Below, piece after piece: positions 54,157 to 64,000 of a DNA stretch of 64,000 bases. The stretch's first letter is position 1, and the number at the start of each line of letters is the position of its first letter. The notes beneath the pieces were generated by a model that ran no database searches, was not told where the DNA came from, and was given only the letters and a program-made list of their open reading frames with translations. Made by a program: the position numbers and the translations under genes. The DNA is taken from assembly GCA_008828725.1 (NCBI GenBank), contig MEHQ01001215.1:124001-188000 (forward strand), written 5' to 3'. The DNA comes from Saccharina japonica. Its lineage: Eukaryota; Sar; Phaeophyceae; Laminariales; Laminariaceae.

Positions 54157-56160
54157 GCTCGATGTGATTCGTTGAGCAGTGGTAAAGTGTACTTCTTTGA
54201 TGAATTGTCGTCAAACTCTCACGCGTGCGCCTGAATGGTCGACACATTGTGACCACGACGGCAAGAAGCGCACTTGCTCGTTCGGCGGAGCTACCCGGTG
54301 ATTATTATTTATAATGGAGGTGTTCATCATATTTGTTTCATAAGAAAGGGTTCGTCTCTGGACGCCTGGGCTGTCCATGTACCAGTATGTCTCGGATCCC
54401 GTTTCCTTCTAAATATGCTAAGCCCCATACGCCCAGAATGTTTTGGTACCTTATAACGCGATACCCTGAGACGTTGGGTGCTTCTCTCACGGCTACGTTG
54501 GATGGTTGGCTACCGACCGTGCACTGCGTTTGGCAGCTAATATATAGAGCATGGAACCACTTACGGTGCACTTGACAGGAACCAAATACACACGGTTTTC
54601 GTGTGTTACACGCTGCAAATACCACCAGGTACTTTGTATTTCCCCTTGAACCTAATTTTACCTGTAAGTGCAATGAGATAAAATTTAACGCACGTCGCGC
54701 GCTTGACTTATTATGAGGGCCCTTCCGGAGAACAACATATATTACCCCAGCAGTTTTACTGAAAAACAAACTCTTTTATTTTCCAATTACGATGCTATTT
54801 CTGGCATAACTTCGATATCCATGACTCCCCACAAAGAACACAGCAGTTCCCCAGGACTCTACTCCTCACACCTACTGCTTGAAGGCGGTTTTAGAGAGCG
54901 TAGGTCATGGGCAACCTCTATCTGTCAGGCGGCGGATCGGTCTGACGCCTTTTCATATTGATGGGTGCCTCTTACGGAAAATATGTTCCCCATACCACTG
55001 ATGCCCATTAAACATTTTTCAAATTGCAACCGTCGCAGGCCGCTCGTACTTGTTTATTTCAGATGTTCGATGATAACTTTGGAAACATGTAGGCAAACCT
55101 GTACTCGTATTGCACTCTAGTTGGACCGCCCATATCGTCCTATATTGACGCCCACTGCAGAGTGTAGGCGTCAAACATGAGCCCTGAACAAACAAGTTTT
55201 CGTGCTGCTGAACCCCGCACCACCTTCTAGAGGTCGTAAGGGAAAACCTTACCTAGGTGGGGAGTTCTCCAGTACTCCTTTTTTTAGGTATTGACCGAAG
55301 GTGCCATTTAAGGCCACGTGTCTCTAGATCGTCCAATCCACCACGGAATCATTATGTAGAGTACACAATCGCAAAAAGAAAATTCAGTTCAAAAACGGGG
55401 TTGTTATCTTTTTGCGTAATGAGAGGCTAGCAGAAGTCTGGAATTGAACAGAAATCACACGTCGAGTGAGGCAGCAAAATCTCAAGGCGGATTTTGTGGC
55501 GCGGTGACAGCGCACCTTAGACTTGCGGAACTATGGCGACCGCGTATGGTGAGCGGGTTCCAGGGGTCCTCAAGTAAGCTACCGTCAAAATGTTGGTGGT
55601 TTCTTGTGTCCTGCGCGTGTAGAGGCCGTTTACAGGTCGTTTGACCCCGACCACCACAATTCGTCGTCTCTGACACTGTATGATAGATACGCCTCTACCT
55701 GTTGGTCTTTGCAGCTTAAGTATCCGGGGACAGCTAGAGTAGTAACGGCGCCGATGCTTTGACGGAAGCCCATGGCCGCCCCGTGCGGCTTCCGATGATC
55801 ACGTACAACTGACCGTCGATTTTTCTATTTGATAATTGCCTTCCCGATGAGAACGACAATCGATTTTAGTAGTTTGTTGTTTTTGAAGAATCGTATTTCG
55901 CTCACCATCCGACGTTTACATATAATATATGTTCTTCGATGGTAGGTATCGATCTAAATAGAAAAACTAACTCAGGCTTGACAGGCTCGTAAAACAGATG
56001 ATATAAGGCAATTGGTATCTTGGGGCGAGAGGTACATCGTCCATAAATCCCGAGTTTCTTCGATGTTCGATATCTTGAGACGGCCGATTTTAATTTCGTG
56101 TTGGTCTCTGTTTTTGTCATCGACGGCTGTCACAAAACACAATAGTTCAAAGGCAAGTTC
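54157..56160. other. Gene-poor region, nothing recognised
   Basis: Only short frames occur, the longest being 143 codons on the minus strand at 54,338-54,769, with no family resemblance. No RNA gene or structured repeat was seen. Confidence 0.5.
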
Positions 56161-56500
56161 GGAAGGGTATACCGGTACCGGGGGTATATTTGTCGTGCGT
56201 ACCAAACTTACCGAACTGTCGGGTATCGTTATTAAAAAAGTACCGAACTTCCCGAAATGTCCGGTACCGGAACTGAAAAAATAACGAACTTACCGAAGTG
56301 TCGGGTACCGGTATTGAAAAACTACCCAACTCACCTAAGTATTCACTAGGCTATTTAGCACAACTAATGAAAAATACCGGTACCCCGGTATCGTTCCCGA
56401 GAGTTTACCGCTACCCGTGCTATATTTAGGTGAACGTACTGAACTTTATTTAGAGTCAGGTACCGGTATTTACCGAGAAAATACCCCCGGTATACTTCGG
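56160..56500. repeat. Degenerate minisatellite related to the hAT-like element's repeats
   Basis: Units of about 40 bp with CGAACTTACCGAAGTGTCGG and GGTACCGGTA words lie near 56,205, 56,249, 56,284 and 56,323. The core CGAACTTACCGAAGT resembles GAACTTACAGAAGTTC of the 4,780-6,600 arrays, and the CGGGTA tail is shared. Confidence 0.6.
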
Positions 56501-57009
56501 TACGTACCCTACAAAACACACCTTTGCAACTATAATGTTTGAATTTTGACTGGGAGGGAAGGACATCTTTTAAACTACTCAATAGTTTCGTTTATCAATT
56601 TCACCGTAAAGGTAATCCTCGATTAGGAGCATCGGCTGTTAATAACTCTTTGGGGGATAAATATGCGCATGTGGCCCAAGATGGACGCCTTGTAGCCCTA
56701 CATAGGAACGACATATGAGGCGTACACAAACCAGCCCACAAGCGCGTCCAGACACGCCCTCCATCCGCGTTGTTCGCAAATATCGCAGCTCTCATGTAAT
56801 GTTGGTAGCTCGTGGACGACTGGCGCGCGATGCCACGCACAGCAGTAGAAGTACAAAGTTTTGTTTTCGCTAGAGTTGGGATCCGTGGTGTGCGCTTAAG
56901 AAACCTCCGACGCCGAAGACAGCGTTTACGTCGATGGTGTTCTTCATTTGTTCAATCTCTTCGGCAAACTATGCCGAACATAAAAGTAGATGAACTTTAA
57001 ATTAGTATA

Positions 57010-58350
57010 TAAACATGCTAGTTATTCGCCCGTACTACGGCGCCAGGCGGAAAATGCGAAAACTTCGAACCTAGGTTTCACATGAAACTGGAGTTCTTCA
57101 CACCAAACACTGCTATGTTTTTACCCCTATTACAACCTTTAACATACATGACGTTGCCAAAATGTTGGGTCTGCTATTTGTTTTGGGTTCTTTAGTTTCC
57201 GCTACATCTCTCGGAGGCGACAGATAGCAAAGGAATAGACCAACACATCTACTGCTTCGTAAATGGTCTGACGTTACGGCGCTGAATGGAACAGACAAAT
57301 ACTGGTAGTATAGTTTAACGTCAGACTAGAGCTTTTCACAGGAATTATTGTTGCGTAAGTAAACATTGTGTTTCCTACGCATGCGGAAAGCAAACGGCAA
57401 GAAACCTCGGAGTTGAAGATTTTCTGAGTCTAGGCAAATCTATTAATATCGTACCTATTCGTCTGAACTCACTGCGCTGCGCGCAATATGCGAATACTGC
57501 AAACCTAGGGTTCACCTAAAAAAATAGTTTTCCCCATCACATAACTGTTGCGGTTTTACCACTATTAACAGGTCAAGCCTAGTCAGGCACAACCCTACAT
57601 GCCCTTAACTTTGTTCAAAGCTACTGTTTTTTCTGGGACCATCAAATGCGGCAACGTTCATCGGGTACGGCAGATAGCTGATGTCTATACCGATCGATGA
57701 ACTTCTTCGTTATTCGCGTAAATTTGCGGCGCTGGGAAGAAAATTCGAAAACTGTTTAGTGTTCACCTAAAAGTGGCGTTTTTACGCAAACATTGTTCTA
57801 CACCATAAAATGGTCCTTCCACGCACGCGAAAACTTGTGGTTATTCGTACAGCTATTAGTATCTGTGGTGTTGTCCGCCCCAATTGAAAAATGTTGTTGC
57901 CCGAATTTGGGAGCTACTTTTCACAATGGAATCCGAACATACCGCAAAATGTCTCCCAGACGACAGACAGCTGACGTCGAGACGAATTTATTGACGTTTG
58001 TGGGTCGTAGCCACCAACCCTGTGGAAAATAAACATTTGAGTACTGCAAGTTCAGCTTTAACCTGTTAGTAGCGGTTTGACACACACCTCAATATGTTTC
58101 ACATTAAAACAACTGTTGTCTTTATACCGCTATTAGTATGGCGACTCTCGTTCGCGCCTGAAAAACAGGCCAATAACCCATTTGGGTGCTGCTGTCTTTT
58201 CTGGCTTCGAGACAATAGGCTAAATACGTCGGAGACTATGCATAGCTGACAGTGAGACCGATCTATCTGTTTTCGGTCGTATCCCGCAACCCTGCCAAGT
58301 TTGTTTCATTTTGTTGCAAGCCTGTACATTTAGTAAGCGTGTTTAGTTTC
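57010..58350. repeat. Degenerate ~280-300-bp tandem repeat
   Basis: Recurring words appear in the same order: ATGCGAA-ACTG, AAACCTAGGTTTCAC(C/A)T, ACCxCTATTA, a (G/T)CTACTGTTTTTTCTGG-like word and CAGATAGCTGACGT. The last falls near 57,219, 57,670, 57,963 and 58,237. Units are strongly diverged, so the array is old. No gene is present. Confidence 0.5.
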
Positions 58351-61243
58351 AGGCAACAAGTGGGTTTTTTCCGCCACGCAGGAAACACTTTCTCCTAAAA
58401 CGCATGTGCCCTGCTGAGTTAATAGTGGATAAACTTGTAGGCATCAGCCCATTTAATTCTACTATTGTAACTGTATATATGCAGTCACACGTCGTGATTT
58501 GATTCACTTTGCGTGGCAACGACAGCGTGTGATATTTGTATGCCATCGAGGCCGACATGTAAAGTGCTTTATCGAGCAAGAAGTAGTTTGAAGTCAAAAT
58601 CGTGTGTGTGTAGGATATTACGGGTACGTATGCCAACGGCAGAGGTTGCGGGTGGTAACCACCATTGCTCCTTCTCGTGTGAATGTGCTACCCACGGTAA
58701 GGTGTGAGCGTATGATGCGTATGGCCGCTCCTTTGTGTGAAATGTGGGTTCCACTGATAATATTGGGAGGCTCAGCATTTAGACTTTGGCAGTTGCCTCA
58801 AAACCCCAAATTGGTGCTGATCACGGTCTCATCTTCGCGCATGCCCGTGGACGTACAAGCGATGAAAACGATACCTACTTCTCCTTCGCGCCGACCTGTG
58901 AGCTCAGCCGCGTGCTTTGCGATGTGGTCTTACTGGTTTTTTTCTTGCGTTAGAAACACGGCAGCATCACTCGGAATGGATTGGGACGCTCAAACGGCAG
59001 TAATTCAGTTTGGTATATTCCGTTTGGCCTTGCCGCAAGGTCTGTAGTCGGCAACATGGCTGGCGGTCTCGTGGCTGTGAACACACGGTGCGAGTTCGAA
59101 TGGCAGAACGGTCCCGGGTATTGACACTTGGTATATAGTGGATGCTTGAACATTCCCACACTCATTCTACGTTTCAAAAATGTAGTCGTGTCCCCACAAG
59201 GGACGGCTGCCATTGCGCACGTCCAAGTTGCCTTGGCGCGGGCAGTTCAGGTCGTGTCGCTCACTTGATACAACATTTGACCCGATGGAGGTAACACTGT
59301 TTGGCTAAGACGTGTTTTTGAATGATCGAGCTCCTTAACCCAAATTGGTCGGAGTTTCATATTTTAGTGCAAAATTGTTCAGACTGCAGTCTACTTCATG
59401 TCGTCGTGATTATTCATCGAGTAGTGCTTTGTTTTTCTCCAAACACCATTTATCGGTGATGTAAGGAGCTCCGCAACTGACGAGTTCGGAACCCATGGTG
59501 CACGCCTACCGCAGCATGCCTCCTGCCACAAAATTGTCAGTCGGAATCGCAGAATAGCATACATCGTGAGGAGTAAACCATAACGATCGTCGGCCGGTGT
59601 ATACATTGGGTGTATCTCAGTTTCTGGGTCCTTCTAGGAGGTGCTCCGTGCACCCTGATAGTGTGAGGTGGCCGGTCGTTAGACGGTGAATATTGAGGCG
59701 AGGTTAGTAGACTTGAGGAACAAGAAGTCTTCACGATACATTCCGAACCTGCCCCACGCAGCCAGTAGCAAAGCAACACAGCAGAGCATCTCATATGCTG
59801 TGATCACGACTCTTCACAGAAACAATTACGCAGTTGGACTCGAAAGGGCAGATACACATAAGCAGGTCGGGCAGTCCGCTATGTCGCGCCCCATCTTAGT
59901 AGTCCTTTTTACTCCAGCCGGGTACTCCGTGAGAAAAACGATATCGCTCTTGCTGTTCGACAGGAACCTTACAGTATTTGTAACAGGCGCCTACAGTGGA
60001 ACATCAACCAAACAACCAAGTGGACATATCATGTGTGTTATCTACACTGAGCTGCAACAAAAATTGTTTTAACCACGTCGAACGGAACCTTCATTGTGCA
60101 ATGGCCGCGTCTCTTACTGAAAGAGATGCAATGCATGCAGTAATCCTCGAGTGTATATAAAACAATTAGCGCTATGAATAGTGTGCCGACGGGATAAGGT
60201 AATTACCTAAAAAACAAAAAACAAAACCCAGGACGCGCCGAAAGGATATTCGCTCGTGGCTTGTCTGTCTGTTTTCCCAACATCTCGGTTGGCCCCTATT
60301 GGCAATAATGTTGGACGGTGCCTGTAAGTGACGATTAATCAAGTTTTGTACATATTGTGATCACGTTCCGGGACATACAACAGCCCAACGGTGAACCAAT
60401 ACCATACACGGCGTTTATGAAACGTCAAACGGATCGCCTATAGGCCTGCGGCGCAAACCTCGTCTCTATGTCCCTTGACGAGTTTGTAAACATGGTAACA
60501 GTCACTCCGACCGTTAACTAGTGAGCACGTCTGGCGGTGTCTGAAACCAAGTAGACACCGCGATTATTTAAATACCCTCAACATCGGGAAGAATCAGACG
60601 GTATCGATCCGGAGGCAACAGCCTCGTAAACCAGTTATATTACTGTAAGTATGTATCACACCGAAAACCAGAAACGCTGACATGTAACGACCGCGTGCCT
60701 TCCCCGGGAATTGTTTAGCTGTCTTGTTCGCGAGTAATTGTTTTACAATCGGGCGCCCGCTGTGGTCAACCCGAGGGTCGAAATGATAACAGCCCGGGAG
60801 GTGGAAACCCTGCGCTATCCGTGCGTTCACCGCATAGTTGACAGTGGGAAAAGTCGGTTTGCTCGGCACCCAAACGTATAACATACGACCCAATCCAGTC
60901 GCTTCTGACAGAAAGCTCATTCGATTGTTGGACGGTCAAATGTTTTTAGAACGCCATTACGCGCCCGCATTTGACCAACACGAACCTCTACAGCAACAGA
61001 AAAGCATGCATTGACATCCTTCAAGTCCGAGCTCAAACAGCTCTCTGCGACGTTTGGCGAGCCGCAACCCTTACCCAACCACCACAACGAAGAAGGACTT
61101 CGGGAACCGACCTAGAGAAGCGCGCCTGCTGTTGTAGCTGTGGTGCTTACGATATCCCTCGCCGTCATCCCTTTCGTCCAATTCCCGGCTAGTGGCGGTA
61201 TGGACCAACGTGAAACTTGTAGAGAAACATGAGTCCAAATCAA
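58351..61243. other. Gene-poor region, nothing recognised
   Basis: The longest frames are 147 codons (58,604-59,047, plus) and 128 codons (59,686-60,072, plus); neither resembles a known family. No repeats of note. Confidence 0.5.
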
Positions 61244-62725
61244 TCACACACTGTCTTCCCCCAGCCCTCCCGAGGCTCTCTCAGGGCAACCATTTAAAAT
61301 TGCCCACTCGTGCACATTCCCGAATCCCGAAAGGAAAGCCACCGCATACGTAGCATGGTCCCATGGGCAGCCTTCTGCGCGCGCCCACTGCAGTATATCT
61401 AAACGGTTTGCATGTGCCGCGTTGGTGCACGTGTCTTCGTTCCAACGGCAGCCGTTACACCGTGCCCATTTAAGCACATCAAAACGACCGAACAAGGCAG
61501 CTATGGCACATACGCTGCTATCCCAAGGGCAGTCTTTACCCCGTGCCCATTGAAGCACCTCAAGATGACCCCCCTTGGCTGCGTTCAAGCAGGTGGAAGC
61601 ATCCCATGGGCAGCCGTTGATTCTTGCCCACTCAACAAATCTCAAGTGTCCACTAGCAGCACCTTCGCTACATGTACCACTATCCCAGTCCCAACCATTT
61701 TCTCGGGCCCACTGAAGTGCACCCACATGCCCGCCTCGAGCAGCAGCCTTACATATATTAGTGAAGTCCCAGACATGTTTGTCATATTTCATCCATTCAA
61801 GAATGTGAACGTGGCCGTATAGAGCTGCGGTAAAGGGGGCAGTATTGCTCCAAGTGCTTCCGTGTGATACGATCCACACCAGGATAGCTAGGTGCCCGTT
61901 TTAAATATCGGCCGAGGAAGCCCCTCGGTCCAGGGGCAACCTTGATCCCTAGCCCACTTAAAAAGCTCCAGGTGCCTCCCGCCCGCAGCAGCCATGCATG
62001 AGACATAGTCCCAGTCGCAGCCATGAGCTCGCGCCCGCTGAATCATCTCCAGTTCCCCCCTGGCAGCAACATTTTTGCATGTCTGCTGGTCCCAACTGCA
62101 GCCATTTGCTCACGCCCACTGCAGGATGCCCAATGTCCAGCTGCATCAGCGTCCGAGCATGTTCGGCCATCCCAAGGACAGTTTTTGAACCTCACCCACT
62201 GCAAGATATCGAGTTTCCCAGAACCAGAAGCCTTATTGCACGTTGAGGCGTCTCACGGGCAGTCGGCCGCCCGTGCCCACTTCAGGGTATTGACACTTCC
62301 TCCAGCCGCAAGCGCAGTGAAAACCACCTGGCGCCAACCACCATTGTTCTTGTCGATCGCCGACATAATCATCTCAAGGTCGCCTCGGGCCGCCGCCTTG
62401 AAGCATGCTCCCGACAACAACAGACACCGGTTCGAGTGAGCACACCGTAAAAACCTCAAGGTCGCCGTGCTCCGCAATTTTGTCGCAGCTCATAGGTCCT
62501 TTGGTTGGGCCGCTGTTAAGGCAGGCGTCGAAACTCTACCGCAGCTGAGATGTAGGGGTGTCGGCCGTGATGGCTTGCGTGAGTTTTGGTCGCTTCCCCC
62601 AAGCGTTTATCCAGTCCTTTTAGACCTCAGCGAAAAGGGCTTACTGGTTTGGTAGCAATCCGGCTAGCAACTCCATCACGTCCCCGTCGATATTAATAGG
62701 AAACTCTAGCCCCGTAGGCCCCATT
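61244..62725 (-). pseudogene. Broken ankyrin-like repeat gene
   Basis: This is an inverted relative of the gene at 52,333-54,156. The start is recognisable at 62,725 (MGPTGLEFPINIDGDVMELL), followed by KDWINAWGKRPKLTQAITADT and SQLR, matching KDWRKAWADTPKLTQAITVDT of the intact gene. At least five in-frame stops are seen (near 62,642, 62,621, 62,537, 62,264 and 62,128), and the frame shifts at least three times (near 62,460, 62,150 and 61,880). The last 211 codons (61,879-61,244) are an uninterrupted set of six or seven modules ending in ASGGLGEDSV. The reading length of about 490 codons is shorter than the intact 607, so several modules are missing. A short functional protein from the intact 3' part cannot be excluded. 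Confidence 0.85.
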
Positions 62726-63477
62726 TCCGGTGTTTAGGCCATAAGCGTGGTTCGTACTGTCCTGAACAGTGAGCGGTGGGGAAAAATTGGACTAACAGTT
62801 GGTTGTTTACGAGATCATAATATCAATTGGGCCACAGCCTAAAACACTGTAATTAATTTCGATATACCATTGGTGCATCTCTAGTATTTACTACCAGTCC
62901 AGGGTTACAAGGTTATATGCCCCACACAGCCTGGATCCTATTAACGGCTGCTCTCATCCCCTCAGTGGACGTGTTTGATGCGCTCTCCAATCTGTCACTG
63001 GTCATCACCATTATCCCCAGCCGCGGGGCCGCAAACACCTAGGAATCATCGATCCAAGGCCACCCGAACCGCCGGTGAGGCCGCCATCTTTATATCCAAC
63101 GGCTTTCGCTACCGCTGGGCTGGAATATAAGCAGAATAAACAAAAACTAAACACACTTCCGGGACACAAACCCGAGACTGTCGCAACGGCCGTGGTCTCA
63201 ACACAATCGCCACCTGGTACTGATATATAACTGATGTTGTGCACAACCTGACTGCGTAGTCGACGTCCACTTTCATAACCCAAACATCTCTACCTGGTCA
63301 GCGCCGATCAGTTCGGCGAAGATTCGTTGCTGGTGTAGGGTCAGCCCTTCGTCTACACATCGACGCAATGGCGTGCACCAAGCTGAGTTCGTCTCGCGGA
63401 TGGGGTGATAGTGCCTCAAGTAAAGGCGCCGTGGAGAAGAAAGTCGTTGTTGTTGATACATATTTTCCATGATGGTG
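62726..63477. other. Nothing recognised
   Basis: Short frames only; no repeat or RNA gene seen. Confidence 0.45.
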
Positions 63478-63998
63478 CTAGTTTATTTTTCCATCCCATT
63501 TATCATCTTCGCACTTCTGTCGTTCTCCCTCCATAGCCGTAACTCTAACCCGGCGTCACAAAGCACGCTTTTCTCTCTCCTCCCCACTAAGGTTCTTGCC
63601 TTGATTTTAATCGCGGACATATTTCAGCATTCCCACCGCTCGTCGATTAGCGTCGAGTTTTGCTAACTCACGCTGTCGCGCTTTCCGCAAGTCAAGATAT
63701 GTTTGCGAGATAAGGTCGCTATATACGAGCATGCACTCGGAGTCGAACCCACGACCTTGTATGTGTTTTTTTTCATCCCATGTATTATGTTCGCACTTCT
63801 GTCTTTGTCCCGCCCTAGTCGTAACTCAGAGCTGGGGTCACAAAGTACGTTATTTTGCCTCCTCCTCTACTACGGTTTTCTTACCTTCTTTTTTTCGGGC
63901 AGAGGCTTCAGGCTTCCCTACGCTCGTCGATGTTCAATTCATGTTTTTTAGTCACGCTTTCGTGCTTTCTGCTAGTTAAGATATTTATTTTTCGCGAG
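63478..63998. repeat. Two-unit tandem repeat, 282-bp period, with a Pol III B-box-like word
   Basis: GCACTTCTGTC-type words lie at 63,511 and 63,793. The flanking CATCCCAT, CGTAACTC, GGxGTCACAAAG and CGCTCGTCGAT words repeat at the same spacing. On the minus strand 63,750-63,739 reads GGGTTCGACTCC, a full match to the B box of tRNA-type promoters (GGTTCGANNCC). The surrounding T-arm would not pair well and no clear A box is seen, so a tRNA-derived SINE is possible but unproven. The repeat may continue beyond the window. Confidence 0.6.
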
Positions 63999-64000
63999 AA

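Overview
Organism and overall character. This is nuclear DNA of a eukaryote, most likely a brown alga (Phaeophyceae, Ectocarpus-like). The evidence is a duplicated gene for a cysteine-rich EsV-1-7-repeat protein (C-x4-C-x15-C-x2-H modules, a family expanded in brown algae) and a protein built of 27-residue ankyrin-like modules of the WARANGCPWD type common in stramenopiles. LINE-type reverse transcriptase copies are abutted by short (TTAGGG)n tracts. Only three intact host-type genes are supportable (two EsV-1-7 copies, one ankyrin-like gene), plus one ankyrin-like pseudogene. Most of the rest is repetitive or unrecognised DNA. Introns cannot be judged from the sequence alone.

Layout. 1-2,587 is unique flank. 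2,588-43,003 is one mosaic of copies of a single composite unit. In order, its blocks are: A (EsV-1-7 gene), B (178-bp satellite), a (TTAGGG)n tract, C (5'-truncated LINE), D (Tc1/mariner-type element with a nested foldback), E, F and G (non-coding blocks with small inverted-repeat elements). The unit reads A to F at 2,588-14,093 and G at 14,094-18,091. It then reads F to A backwards at 18,092-27,363, making a large inverted repeat. Three more same-orientation pieces follow (27,364-31,296; 31,297-34,205; 34,206-35,425). The array then turns around, and 35,429-43,003 repeats 10,427-18,092 in direct orientation.

43,004-52,332 is mostly unique and gene-poor. It holds a Tc1/mariner-type foldback (45,809-46,825) and a Drosophila-FB-like foldback of tandem repeats (about 46,850-48,450). 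52,333-54,156 is the ankyrin-like gene. 54,157-61,243 has degenerate tandem repeats. 61,244-62,725 is a broken, inverted relative of the ankyrin-like gene. The end holds a two-unit tandem repeat.

Best-supported observations. (1) A 1.9-kb hAT-like element made of minisatellites (4,746-6,652) has 8-bp target duplications, and the matching empty site is present in the other palindrome arm. A 154-bp element with its own 8-bp duplication is nested inside it. (2) The inner breakpoint of the palindrome falls in the terminal repeat of a small inverted-repeat element. (3) Diagnostic variants show that the later copies are recombinants of earlier ones. (4) Three LINE copies share the same TTAGGG/LINE junction, so that fusion predates the amplification. 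The locus looks like a subtelomere-type amplicon. Because the copies are so similar, assembly error must be excluded before biology is drawn from the junctions.
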